64,000 bases of DNA from Pseudomonas sp. MYb118. Its GTDB lineage: Bacteria; Pseudomonadota; Gammaproteobacteria; Pseudomonadales; Pseudomonadaceae. Both the position numbers and the translations under genes were made by a program. Of this stretch, positions 11,396-21,274 are shown piece by piece; position 1 is the stretch's first letter, and the number at the start of each line of letters is the position of its first letter. The notes below the pieces were generated by a model. It was not told where the DNA came from. It searched no databases and saw nothing but the letters and a program-made list of their open reading frames with translations. The stretch is taken from NCBI RefSeq assembly GCF_040947875.1, contig NZ_JBFRXN010000002.1, positions 1,302,001 through 1,366,000 of the forward strand. Reading direction: 5' to 3'.

Positions 11396-11788
11396 TCACT
11401 CGTCCTTGAACTGATCCTTGACGTACTTGATCTCGGTCCGGCCATGCGGCGCCGGCAGGCCGTCTTCGCCGAGGTTGACGAAGACCATCTTCTCCACCGT
11501 CAGGATGCTCTTGCGGGTGATCTTGTTGCGCACTTCGCAGGTCAGGGTGATCGAGGTACGGCCGAATTCGGTGGCGGTGATGCCCAGTTCGATGATGTCG
11601 CCCTGGCGCGAGGCGCTGACGAAGTTGATTTCGGAAATGTACTTGGTCACCACGCGCTGGTTGCCCAACTGGACGATGGCGTAGATCGCCGCTTCTTCGT
11701 CGATCCAGCGCAACAGGCTGCCGCCGAACAGGGTGCCGTTGGGGTTGAGGTCTTCGGGTTTTACCCATTTGCGGGTGTGGAAATTCAT
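11396..11788 (-). CDS. Hotdog-fold acyl-CoA thioesterase
   Basis: The product is 130 residues with the single hotdog domain of the YciA/BFIT-like group: NPNGTLFGGSLLRWIDEEAAI is the central helix region carrying the catalytic acid, and VTKYISEINFVSASRQGDIIEL is the following strand. Such enzymes hydrolyse acyl-CoA in the cytoplasm; chain-length preference cannot be inferred. The start at 11788 is preceded by GGAGAGC, which favours it over an upstream extension lacking family similarity. Confidence 0.88.
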   Translation of the reverse strand: MNFHTRKWVKPEDLNPNGTLFGGSLLRWIDEEAAIYAIVQLGNQRVVTKYISEINFVSASRQGDIIELGITATEFGRTSITLTCEVRNKITRKSILTVEKMVFVNLGEDGLPAPHGRTEIKYVKDQFKDE

Positions 11789-11908
11789 GTGCTCTCCTGA
11801 CCATCTTGCCGATTGATGCCCGGCATCATGGCAGAGCCCGGGCCAGAGCTCTATTAAGCATCGACTATGGTCTCGATTACCGTTCGGACATTGACGTGCA
11901 GAAAGGCT

Positions 11909-11936
11909 TTGGAAGATCAGCATAGCCCGCTATAAT
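11909..11936 (+). promoter_or_regulatory. Probable sigma-70 promoter of ahcY
   Basis: TTGGAA at 11909-11914 and a perfect TATAAT at 11931-11936 are separated by 16 bases. Transcription would begin near 11943, about 50 bases before the SAH riboswitch and 165 before ahcY. Confidence 0.7.
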
Positions 11937-11990
11937 CGCCCCCGATTCAAAAACGGTAACTTCCACTTGATACCGTTTTCCCGCCACCTG

Positions 11991-13518
<1,528 letters not shown>

Positions 13519-13536
13519 TCGGCCAGCCACTCCCTT

Positions 13537-13625
13537 TGTAGGAGCGAGCTTGCTCGCGATAGCGATCTTTCAGTGACTATCCATGTGACTGACACACCGC
13601 TTCGCGAGCAAGCTCGCTCCTACAG
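13537..13625. repeat. REP doublet (REPIN), long form
   Basis: TGTAGGAGCGAGCTTGCTCG and its facing complement flank a spacer carrying GTGACTGACACACCGC. It sits between ahcY and metF. Confidence 0.92.
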
Positions 13626-13664
13626 GGAGCGGAGTTCGCATTACGCGCTTTCAAGGATATGACC

Positions 13665-14510
13665 ATGTCCCAAGACCGTCGCTACAGTTTCGAGTTCTTC
13701 CCGACGAAGACCGACGCTGGGCATGAAAAGCTGCTCGCCACTGCCCGTCAGTTGGCGACCTACAACCCCGATTTCTTCTCCTGCACCTATGGCGCTGGTG
13801 GTTCGACCCGTGATCGCACCCTCAACACCGTCCTGCAGCTGGAAAGCGAAGTCAAAATCCCGGCCGCACCGCACCTGTCGTGCGTTGGCGACAGCAAGGA
13901 CGACCTGCGCGGCCTGCTGAACGAGTACAAGGCTGCCGGCATCAAGCGCATCGTTGCACTGCGTGGTGACCTGCCGTCCGGCATGGGCATGACCAGCGGC
14001 GAGCTGCGTCACGCCAATGAGCTGGTTGAGTTCATTCGTGAAGAAACCGGCAGCCATTTCCACATCGAAGTCGCCGCTTATCCGGAGATGCATCCGCAAG
14101 CCCGCAACTTCGAAGACGATCTCGCCAACTTCGTGCGCAAGGCCAAGGCCGGCGCCGACAGCGCGATCACCCAGTACTTCTTCAACGCCGACAGCTACTT
14201 CTACTTCGTCGACCGTTTGCAGGCGCTGGGCGTGGACATTCCGGTAGTCCCGGGGATCATGCCGATCACCAACTACAGCAAGCTCGCGCGTTTCTCCGAT
14301 GCCTGCGGCGCGGAAATTCCGCGTTGGGTCCGCAAGCAACTGGAAGCCTACGGCGATGACACCCTGAGCATTCAGCGCTTCGGCGAACAGGTGGTCACCG
14401 AGATGTGCGAACGCCTGCTGCAGGGTGGCGCCCCAGGGCTGCACTTCTACTCCATGAACCAGGCGGAACCTAGCCTGGCGATCTGGAACAACCTGAAGTT
14501 GCCACGCTAA
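13665..14510 (+). CDS. metF: 5,10-methylenetetrahydrofolate reductase
   Basis: MetF reduces methylene-THF to methyl-THF with FAD, providing the methyl group for methionine synthesis. The TIM-barrel begins with SFEFFPTKT, whose Glu is the conserved catalytic acid; TYGAGGSTRD and VALRGDLPSG follow, and PGIMPITNYSKLARFSDACG is the conserved late block. The product has 281 residues. AAGGA ends seven bases before the ATG at 13665, so this is preferred to the ATG at 13659. Being next to ahcY, it completes the methyl cycle. Confidence 0.96.
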   Translation: MSQDRRYSFEFFPTKTDAGHEKLLATARQLATYNPDFFSCTYGAGGSTRDRTLNTVLQLESEVKIPAAPHLSCVGDSKDDLRGLLNEYKAAGIKRIVALRGDLPSGMGMTSGELRHANELVEFIREETGSHFHIEVAAYPEMHPQARNFEDDLANFVRKAKAGADSAITQYFFNADSYFYFVDRLQALGVDIPVVPGIMPITNYSKLARFSDACGAEIPRWVRKQLEAYGDDTLSIQRFGEQVVTEMCERLLQGGAPGLHFYSMNQAEPSLAIWNNLKLPR

Positions 14511-14531
14511 GCGACCGGCAACGTCAGCACA

Positions 14532-14602
14532 TCGCCGTTTTCGACAGCGCCTGCCCGTGGTCAAATGCCATAGCAGACCCTGGCGAAGACGGCGATTTTT
14601 TT
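14532..14602 (+). terminator. Probable terminator of metF with a long loop
   Basis: TCGCCGTTTTCG (14532-14543) pairs with CGAAGACGGCGA (14584-14595) through 12 pairs, one of them G-T, and is followed by seven T. The 40-base loop is unusually long for an intrinsic terminator. Confidence 0.55.
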
Positions 14603-14699
14603 GCCTTTGCGCGCACCTGTTTTGTGCAGCAATGCACGGTGCCAGAGCTTCCGGAGCGGGTTTCTGGCGATTTACGGTTTCTCGTCGTAATCTCAAGCC

Positions 14700-15503
14700 A
14701 TGCCTCTGATCACCCAGTTACTCACCGTGCTGCTTTTCACTTGCCTGAGCTTCGCTGCCCGGGGCGAGAAATTGCGCATTGTCACCGAGCCGTGGGCGCC
14801 TTACGTCTACGAAGAAAACGGCAAGGCCCTGGGGTTGGACTACGAAACCACGGCCATTGTCTTCAAGCGCCTGGGGATCGAAGTCGAATGGCAGTTCCTG
14901 CCGTGGAAACGCTGCCTGTCGATGCTCGAAACCGGCCAGGCCGACGGCGCGCTGGACATTTTCCATAGCGACGAGCGCGATGCCACCCTGCTTTACCCCA
15001 GCGAACCGCTGTCGGAAGTCGAGTTCGTGATGTTCTACGCCAACGAGCGCCCTCACCCATTTCGCACCCTCGAAGACCTCAAGGGCCTGACCATCGGCAC
15101 CTCGCCAGGCTACCTGTACAGCCAGGACTTCAGGGAATCACCACTGTTCATCCGCGAGCCCGCGCCCACCCATGAGGCCAATTTCGGCAAGCTGGTGCGC
15201 GGACGCATCGACCTGCTGATCACCGACCGCCGTGTCGGCCAGCATTTGCTCGACGAATTGAACATCCGCGACAAAATCAGCGAAAACCCGACCATCATCA
15301 GCCAGCAGAGCCAGTTTCTGGCGGTGCGGCGCAATGCCGGCATGGATTTGCTGGTGCAACGTTTCGGTGCCGAACTCAGGCGCTTCAAGCGCGAGCCCGC
15401 CTACGCCGAGCTGAGCGCCCGCTACGGTGCTGCACCCAAGGCCAGCGAAGCCACGGCGGTCCGGGAAAAAACCGTTGAGCAGCAGGAAAGCGGCGCACAG
15501 TGA
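14700..15503 (+). CDS. Periplasmic solute-binding protein, family 3 (orphan)
   Basis: The product is 267 residues: a signal peptide (LLTVLLFTCLSFAARG), then the bilobed SBP family 3 fold. KLRIVTEPWAPYVYEENGKALGLDYE and GQADGALDIFHSDERD belong to lobe 1; GLTIGTSPGYLYS is the hinge. There are no permease or ATPase genes beside it, and the C-terminus runs into a polar tail (about 35 residues rich in Ala/Glu/Gln). It may be an orphan binder of amino acids or other small solutes. It lies between metF and rhlE2, and I recall an uncharacterised gene in the same place in P. aeruginosa. Confidence 0.82.
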   Translation: MPLITQLLTVLLFTCLSFAARGEKLRIVTEPWAPYVYEENGKALGLDYETTAIVFKRLGIEVEWQFLPWKRCLSMLETGQADGALDIFHSDERDATLLYPSEPLSEVEFVMFYANERPHPFRTLEDLKGLTIGTSPGYLYSQDFRESPLFIREPAPTHEANFGKLVRGRIDLLITDRRVGQHLLDELNIRDKISENPTIISQQSQFLAVRRNAGMDLLVQRFGAELRRFKREPAYAELSARYGAAPKASEATAVREKTVEQQESGAQ

Positions 15504-15509
15504 TAGCTC

Positions 15510-15518
15510 TGTTATACT
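15510..15518 (+). promoter_or_regulatory. Extended -10 promoter, probably of rhlE2
   Basis: TGTTATACT is a TGn-TATAAT-type extended -10. No clear -35 accompanies it. A transcript from here would have a leader of about 200 bases before the helicase start, similar to the long leaders of other RNA helicase and cold-shock genes. Confidence 0.45.
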
Positions 15519-15728
15519 CCCGCGTTCCCGCCAGGCTCACGCCCGGACGCTCGGACTTGTTCAAGGCATCTCGAACCGCTACAGCGCAGCATTTCAGCCC
15601 GCGCGAGCGTTCCTGACGAGCTTTCAAGGCCCAGCAGGACCGGACGGGATTGCGTTCCTTTTCCTGAACGCCATTCGCGCCAGGCAAGACTCCCATTGGG
15701 CCAAGCCCTAACTAAAACAGGATTACTC

Positions 15729-17606
15729 ATGTCCTTTGCTTCCCTCGGTCTCTCCGAGGCTTTGGTCCGCGCTATCGAAGACGCGGGCTATACCGAGCCT
15801 ACTCCGGTGCAACAGCGGGCCATCCCCGCCGTGTTGCAAGGTCGCGATCTGATGGTCGCCGCTCAGACAGGTACTGGTAAAACCGGCGGTTTCGCCCTTC
15901 CGATCCTGGAGCGGTTGTTCCCCAACGGTCACCCGGACAAATCCCAGCGTCACGGCCCGCGCCAACCGCGCGTACTGGTCCTGACCCCGACCCGCGAACT
16001 GGCCGCCCAAGTGCACGACAGCTTCAAGGTCTACGCCCGTGACCTGAAGTTCGTCAGCGCCTGCATCTTCGGCGGTGTTGGCATGAACCCGCAGGTTCAG
16101 GCCATGGCCCGTGGTGTCGATGTGCTGGTGGCCTGCCCGGGCCGCCTGCTTGACCTTGCAGGTCAAGGCAGCGTCGATTTGTCCCACGTGGAAATCCTCG
16201 TCCTGGACGAAGCCGACCGCATGCTCGACATGGGCTTTGTCCATGACGTGAAGAAAGTCCTGGCGCGCCTGCCGGCCAAACGGCAGAACCTGCTGTTCTC
16301 GGCGACGTTCTCCAAGGACATCACCGACCTCGCCGGCAAGCTGCTGCACAACCCGGAACGCATCGAAGTCACGCCGCCGAACACCACGGTCGAGCGCATC
16401 GAGCAGCGCGTGTTCCGCCTGCCGGCGAGCCACAAGCGTTCGCTGCTGGCGCACCTGATCACCGCCGGCGCCTGGGAACAGGTACTGGTGTTCACCCGTA
16501 CCAAGCACGGCGCCAACCGTCTGGCCGAGTACCTGGACAAGCACGGCCTGAGCGCCGTGGCGATCCACGGTAACAAGAGCCAGAACGCCCGCACCAAGGC
16601 CCTGGCCGACTTCAAGGCCGGCAGCGTGCGCATCCTGGTGGCCACCGACATCGCCGCCCGCGGCCTGGACATCGACCAGTTGCCACACGTGGTCAACTTC
16701 GAGCTGCCGAACGTTGATGAAGACTACGTGCACCGTATCGGCCGTACCGGCCGTGCCGGTCGCTCCGGCGAGGCGATCTCGCTGGTCGCTCCGGACGAAG
16801 AAAAACTGCTCAAAAGCATCGAGCGCATGACCAAGCAGAAAATCGCCGACGGCGACTTGATGGGCTTCGATGCCAGCGCTGTGGAAGCCGAGAAACCGGA
16901 AGTGCGCGAGCGTCCGGACGTGCGCAACCCGCGCAACGCCCGTGGCCCGCGTGGCGATGGCCCGAACGGCAGCGGCAGTGGCGGCGGTCGTCGCGACAAG
17001 GGCAAGGACAAGGGCGGCAAGGAAAAATCCGCCTCCAGTGGCCGTGGCGAGCGCCCGGCACGCGAGCAGAAGCCACGCGAGGGTTCGCCTCGCGAGCAGC
17101 AGCGCGCCGCACCGCGCCCGGCACCTGATCGTGCCCCGGACGAGTTCCTCGACGACGATGTCGACAACTTCGGCAACCGCGTCGACTACGTCCCGCAAAG
17201 CAAACCGGCCCCAGGCCGCGGGCGTCGTCCAGGTGCTCCGGCACAGGGTTCCGCGGGCGGTGCAGGTGCACCACGCAATGGTGGCAAGTCCCAGGGCCGT
17301 CAAGGTGGCCAGGGCGGCCAGGGCGGCCAGCGTAGCGAAGGCAGCAACAGCTCCGGCAAGCGCAGTGGTCCACGCAATGGCGCACCACGTGATGGCCAGG
17401 CGCGCCGCGAGGACGGTCGCAACCGTCGCCCGGCCCGTGACGACCAGTCGCGTTCGGAACCGGCCGTGCAGAACACCCGCAGCCCGGCACCGAAGATCAT
17501 TCACAAGGAGTCCAAGGCTGACCGCTTCCCGACCCCTGAACAGCTTGATCAATTGCCCGTACGCCCACGCGGCGAAAAACCAGCGCTGCTGACCCGCAAC
17601 CGCTGA
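15729..17606 (+). CDS. rhlE2: DEAD-box RNA helicase RhlE2
   Basis: The 625-residue protein unwinds RNA using ATP. Helicase motifs are complete: Q motif ([10 protein letters not shown]), Walker A AQTGTGKT (residues 45-52), PTRELA, DEAD (160-163), SAT, and [13 protein letters not shown]. From about residue 390 a 235-residue low-complexity tail rich in Arg, Gly, Pro, Ala and Gln follows (runs such as GGQGGQGGQ), as expected for the RNA-binding extension of RhlE2. The position after metF also matches RhlE2 (PA0428) rather than RhlE1. The start at 15729 follows CAGGA and gives [12 protein letters not shown], the usual RhlE opening. The tail is the place to look for variation. Confidence 0.93.
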   Translation: MSFASLGLSEALVRAIEDAGYTEPTPVQQRAIPAVLQGRDLMVAAQTGTGKTGGFALPILERLFPNGHPDKSQRHGPRQPRVLVLTPTRELAAQVHDSFKVYARDLKFVSACIFGGVGMNPQVQAMARGVDVLVACPGRLLDLAGQGSVDLSHVEILVLDEADRMLDMGFVHDVKKVLARLPAKRQNLLFSATFSKDITDLAGKLLHNPERIEVTPPNTTVERIEQRVFRLPASHKRSLLAHLITAGAWEQVLVFTRTKHGANRLAEYLDKHGLSAVAIHGNKSQNARTKALADFKAGSVRILVATDIAARGLDIDQLPHVVNFELPNVDEDYVHRIGRTGRAGRSGEAISLVAPDEEKLLKSIERMTKQKIADGDLMGFDASAVEAEKPEVRERPDVRNPRNARGPRGDGPNGSGSGGGRRDKGKDKGGKEKSASSGRGERPAREQKPREGSPREQQRAAPRPAPDRAPDEFLDDDVDNFGNRVDYVPQSKPAPGRGRRPGAPAQGSAGGAGAPRNGGKSQGRQGGQGGQGGQRSEGSNSSGKRSGPRNGAPRDGQARREDGRNRRPARDDQSRSEPAVQNTRSPAPKIIHKESKADRFPTPEQLDQLPVRPRGEKPALLTRNR

Positions 17607-17620
17607 GTTTTCCTCGCAAC

Positions 17621-17660
17621 AAAAAATGCCCCGGCTCGTAAAAGCCGGGGCATTTTTTTT
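17621..17660. terminator. Bidirectional terminator after rhlE2
   Basis: AAAAAATGCCCCGGCT pairs with AGCCGGGGCATTTTTT around a CGTAAA loop. A-run and T-run flank the ten-base GC-rich stem, so it can stop transcription from both sides. Confidence 0.93.
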
Positions 17661-17680
17661 AGCTTCCCACCCGAGAAAAT

Positions 17681-17771
17681 TGTGGGAGCGAGCCTGCTCG
17701 CGATGGGGTCATGTCAGCCACACACATGCTGAATGACACGCCGCCATCGCGAGCAGGCTCGCTCCCACAGG
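17681..17771. repeat. REP doublet (REPIN), long form
   Basis: TGTGGGAGCGAGCCTGCTCG faces its perfect complement ending CTCCCACAGG. The inner spacer has GTCATGTCAG and TGAATGACACGCCGCC, the spacer type also seen at 27227 and 61884. Confidence 0.93.
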
Positions 17772-17789
17772 TGGAGAGTGCTAGCGAAA

Positions 17790-18368
17790 TTACTTCGCTT
17801 TCACACCTTCAAACGAAACGTACAGCTCGACGGTATCGGACGCTGGGCCCAGGTCTTTCTGCTTGCCGAAGTCCGAACGCTTGATGGTGGTGGTGCCTTC
17901 GAAGCCGGCACGGTAGCCGCCCCATGGATCCTTGCCTTCACCCAGGAAAGTGGCCTTGACCACGACTGGCTTGGTCACGCCCAGGATGGTCAGGTCGCCG
18001 GTCACGTCAGCGGTCTTCTCACCGGTGGACTTGACGCTGGTGGACACGAAGGTCGCCTTGGCGAACTTGCTGGCGTTCAGGAAGTCAGCGCTGGCGATGT
18101 GCTTGTCACGCTCGGCGTGGTTGGTGAACACGCTGGCGGTGTTGACGTTGAACTCGATTTTGCTGGCTTCTGGCTTGGCAGCATCGAAGCTGAACTTGCC
18201 GTCGATATCCTTGAAAGTACCGGTGATGTAGCTGTAGCCCAGGTGGCTGATCTTGAAGTCGACGAAGGCGTGCTGGCCTTCCTTGTCAACGACGTAGTCA
18301 GCAGCCATTACGTTGGCGGACAGTACGGCAGAACCGATTGCCAGAGCGGCCAGAGTCTTTTTCAACAT
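17790..18368 (-). CDS. YceI family periplasmic protein (PasP-like)
   Basis: The 192-residue product starts with a signal peptide ([22 protein letters not shown], then AD) and continues as the lipocalin-like YceI barrel: [24 protein letters not shown] at the start, [10 protein letters not shown] and [17 protein letters not shown] in the middle. YceI proteins bind isoprenoid-type lipids. The close relative I recall at this place in P. aeruginosa is the secreted PasP. The start at 18368 removes a 16-residue extension without signal character. It lies 31 bases after the cytochrome b561 gene and is likely cotranscribed, a common pairing. Confidence 0.9.
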   Translation of the reverse strand: MLKKTLAALAIGSAVLSANVMAADYVVDKEGQHAFVDFKISHLGYSYITGTFKDIDGKFSFDAAKPEASKIEFNVNTASVFTNHAERDKHIASADFLNASKFAKATFVSTSVKSTGEKTADVTGDLTILGVTKPVVVKATFLGEGKDPWGGYRAGFEGTTTIKRSDFGKQKDLGPASDTVELYVSFEGVKAK

Positions 18369-18399
18369 GCTTTCTTTTCCTTTGAGTCGAGGTTGAACT

Positions 18400-18951
18400 T
18401 CAGGCTTTGCGACCAAGCATTCGCGTCAGGGTCACATCACGATCAATAAAGTGGTGCTTCAATGCTGCCAACGCATGGAGACCGGAAAAAATTACCAGCG
18501 CCCACGCCAGGTACAAGTGAATCACCCCAGCGGTATCTGCCTGATCCGGTAGTCCGGAGATCAATGCAGGCACTTCAAACAGGCCAAACACCGGGATACC
18601 GACACCGTCTGCGGTGGAAATCAGGTAACCGGCAATCATCACAGCAAACAGACCGAAGTACAGAAACGCATGGCCGAACTTGGCGCCAATGCGGGTCATC
18701 CGGCTGTAGCTTTGCAGCGTCGGTGGCGGTGGGCTGATAAAGCGCCACAGCACCCGCAGCAGCATCACCGCCAACAGCACCAGGCCGATGCTCTTGTGCA
18801 GGTCCGGCGCGTCTTTGCGCCAGGTGCTGTAGTAGTCCAGCCCCACCATCCACAGGCCGAGTGCGAACAGTCCGAAGACCGCCAGCGCCACGCCCCAGTG
18901 CATGAAGATGCTGACCCAACCATAGCGTGAAGAGGAGTTACGTAGCTGCAT
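18400..18951 (-). CDS. Cytochrome b561 family protein
   Basis: The product is 183 residues with four transmembrane helices and His residues placed for two b hemes: [17 protein letters not shown] in helix 1, [22 protein letters not shown] in helix 2, and [26 protein letters not shown] in the last helix. It would move electrons across the inner membrane, perhaps from quinol. The start ATG at 18951 is chosen because the protein then opens just before the first helix. It precedes the YceI gene in a two-gene unit. Confidence 0.9.
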   Translation of the reverse strand: MQLRNSSSRYGWVSIFMHWGVALAVFGLFALGLWMVGLDYYSTWRKDAPDLHKSIGLVLLAVMLLRVLWRFISPPPPTLQSYSRMTRIGAKFGHAFLYFGLFAVMIAGYLISTADGVGIPVFGLFEVPALISGLPDQADTAGVIHLYLAWALVIFSGLHALAALKHHFIDRDVTLTRMLGRKA

Positions 18952-19134
18952 TGCCCAAATCCTGTGAGAACTGCGAACCAAGACTATCGAGTTATTTATC
19001 GAATTAAAGCGGAAAATTTGGCTTTTAAATATCGAGAAATACGATCAAGAGTCTGAAATAGGCGCGTTAAGGAAAGATTAAAGGCGAAAGTGGGGTGGGG
19101 TGTCAGGGGGAGGCGCGATTTTTTGTGGTGGCCT
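18952..19134. other. AT-rich region upstream of the b561/YceI unit
   Basis: This stretch is much more A+T-rich than its surroundings and must contain the promoter of the cytochrome b561/YceI operon (minus strand). Several overlapping TTTAAA/GATAAAT-like hexamers occur and none stands out, so no promoter is called. No reading frame of note is present. Confidence 0.5.
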
Positions 19135-19226
19135 TATCGCGAGCAGGCTCGCTCCCACAGGATTTGGGGTGTACGCATCTTTCGCATTCACAGGTAATCA
19201 CTGTGGGAGCGAGCCTGCTCGCGATA
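19135..19226. repeat. REP doublet, long form
   Basis: TATCGCGAGCAGGCTCGCTC and its facing partner GAGCGAGCCTGCTCGCGATA point outward relative to most other doublets here. The spacer is unlike that of the other long forms. Confidence 0.9.
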
Positions 19227-19243
19227 GCAATCTCCAAGGCAAT

Positions 19244-19276
19244 AAAAAAGCGCGACCCAAGAGCCGCGCTTTTTTT
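19244..19276. terminator. Terminator of the amine oxidase gene
   Basis: AAAAAAGCGCG and CGCGCTTTTTTT flank an imperfect loop. It lies just past the minus-strand stop codon of the amine oxidase gene and could work in both directions. Confidence 0.75.
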
Positions 19277-19291
19277 GTTCACCGCAACGCC

Positions 19292-21052
19292 TTACTGCGC
19301 CTTGGCCTCAGTCGCCGCTGGCTTCTTGGCCGGCTCGGCTTTCTTGGCCGGGGCCTTGGCTGCAGGTTTTTTCGCCTCGGTCTTGGCCGCCGGCTTTTTC
19401 GCCGGGGCCTTGGCCGGGGCTTTCTTGGCCGGCTCGGCTTTCACCGGTGCCGCAGGCTTGGCCGGCTCAACCGGAGCTGGCGCTGGCGTCGGCGCGGGTG
19501 CCGGGGCTGGAGCAGCAGGAGCGGCAGGCGCTGGAGCAGACTCTGGCGTCTTGGCCGGTTCCGGTTTCTTGTCGTCGTCGGAGCCGCCGAACAGGTTGCT
19601 GAAGAAGTTGCCCTTCTTCGCCGCCACCGCACCGGCCGCCGCGGCCGCCGCCACAGGGGCCACTTTCTCAGGTTCGAACGACTTGCCCGCCGCCAGGTCT
19701 TCAACCTGACCGGCCGCACGCTGGCCAGTGCGCAGCGCGCCTTCCAGAGTGCCCGGATACAGGGCGTCGGTATGCTCACCGGCAAAGGTGACGCGCTGGA
19801 TCGGACGCTCCCACAGGCGCCAGAACTTGCTGATCTGGCCTGGGCCGAACGCCAGGTACGCCCCGCCCATCGACGGGTCGACGCTGTAGCGACGGATTTC
19901 ATAACCGGTGAACGAGCCACGCGCCTGTGGATAAAACGCGTGCAGACGGATCAGCACCTGATCGGCCATCTGCTTGTCGCCAAACGCCTGCATCACCCGG
20001 GCGTTGTCGCCGGACAGGTTGATCACCACGTTGGCACCGCCCTTGAGGGCCGGCTCGACCCACAACATGCCAAGGCCCGTGTTGCTGTAGATCTCGCCGG
20101 ACATGCGCGCCTTGCTTTCCCACACCGGCGTCTTGAACTTCAGCATGATCTGGTCGCGCCAGCCGTAGTTGGTGCCCTTGATCGCAGCCATGTGCTGGGC
20201 ATCCAGCGCCGGGGTCATCTGGATCTTGGCCAGTGCGCGCAGCGGTACGGCCACTACCACGTAATCCGCCTGATAGCCGACGCTGCCGACCTTGACGGTG
20301 ACGCTGTCCTTGTCCTGGGTAATCGCCGAGACCGGGGAGCTGGTCTTGATCACTTTCAGCTGTTTGACGAAGGCCTGGGCCAGTACCGGACTACCACCGA
20401 CCAGGCGCGAAGCGCGCAGTTCACGGTCGGAAACGCCACGATACACGCGGTTCTGCTGGGCGAAGTACAACAGCGACAGGCGCGAAGGCTCGTCATAACG
20501 GGAACGGATCTGCTGGTTCACCAACTGGCGCGCGGTAGGCGGCAGGTTGAGGCGGTCCAGCCAGTTGGAGACGTTGATCTGGTCGAGCGCGTGCAGGGTG
20601 TTGTTGGCGGCCGGGTTGAGCGGGTCTTCGATGGAGCGCGCCAGGTCATCCAGGGTCTTTTCGTAGCGCTTGAGCGCTTCGGCGGTCGCCGGTTCCTTGG
20701 TGGTCAGGTCGGCGGCGGTGTAATACACGCCGTCGATCAGGTAGCCCGGCGTACGCACGAACTCGGGCGCAGGCGTGGTGCTCAGCTTGAAGGTCGAGAC
20801 GTATTTGTTCAGCACCGGCTGGGTCTTGTCGTTGCCGATCCACTCGCTGGTGGCCATGCCGGAGCGGCCGCCCAGGCTCGGTTTGGCTTCCAGCAGGGTC
20901 ACCTGCCAGCCCTTGTTTTGCAGCTCGTAGGCCGCCGTCAGGCCGGAAAGCCCGCCGCCGATCACGATCGCGGTTTTATCCTTGGCCAGCGCAGACACGC
21001 TGAACAGCCCCAACATCACCAGCGCACAGGCGCGCAGCCAACCAGCAGACAT
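19292..21052 (-). CDS. Flavin amine oxidase with Ala/Lys/Pro-rich C-terminal tail
   Basis: The 586-residue protein has a signal-like N-terminus (LRACALVMLGLFSVSALA), the FAD dinucleotide motif VIGGGLSGLTAAYEL followed by LLEAKPSLGGRS, and a C-terminal FAD block FAGEHTDALYPGTLEGALRTGQRAAGQ, all typical of the monoamine oxidase family. After about residue 460 the sequence changes to a low-complexity tail: an Ala run, FFSNLFGGSDDDKKPEP, a Pro/Ala stretch and then repeated KAPAKKPAAK-type units like those of AlgP or histone H1. Substrate unknown. It is divergent from bioA. Confidence 0.85.
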   Translation of the reverse strand: MSAGWLRACALVMLGLFSVSALAKDKTAIVIGGGLSGLTAAYELQNKGWQVTLLEAKPSLGGRSGMATSEWIGNDKTQPVLNKYVSTFKLSTTPAPEFVRTPGYLIDGVYYTAADLTTKEPATAEALKRYEKTLDDLARSIEDPLNPAANNTLHALDQINVSNWLDRLNLPPTARQLVNQQIRSRYDEPSRLSLLYFAQQNRVYRGVSDRELRASRLVGGSPVLAQAFVKQLKVIKTSSPVSAITQDKDSVTVKVGSVGYQADYVVVAVPLRALAKIQMTPALDAQHMAAIKGTNYGWRDQIMLKFKTPVWESKARMSGEIYSNTGLGMLWVEPALKGGANVVINLSGDNARVMQAFGDKQMADQVLIRLHAFYPQARGSFTGYEIRRYSVDPSMGGAYLAFGPGQISKFWRLWERPIQRVTFAGEHTDALYPGTLEGALRTGQRAAGQVEDLAAGKSFEPEKVAPVAAAAAAGAVAAKKGNFFSNLFGGSDDDKKPEPAKTPESAPAPAAPAAPAPAPAPTPAPAPVEPAKPAAPVKAEPAKKAPAKAPAKKPAAKTEAKKPAAKAPAKKAEPAKKPAATEAKAQ

Positions 21053-21274
21053 TCAGCGAACTCCGGAAATACACGAGGAAAAGGCAGTTTCACGAGTCAG
21101 GCGACTCAAAGAATCGCGAAGAATACGTCAGCCATCATTAGGCCGCCAGCGACGTCTATCGCCCTCTACAAAGTAGCTCAATCGACACAATGGGTTGTCC
21201 CCGCGCGACGCATTGCATAGGCTTGCGCGACTGTACGTCCGCGCCTGTCACGGACCGCCTCGAGGAGACTGAAC

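Noticed and set aside
19100..21220. Plus-strand frame of about 700 codons opposite the amine oxidase gene
   Set aside because: Its low-complexity Arg/Gly/Leu start is the mirror of the Ala/Lys/Pro tail, and it reads through a REP doublet and a terminator. No recognisable domain.
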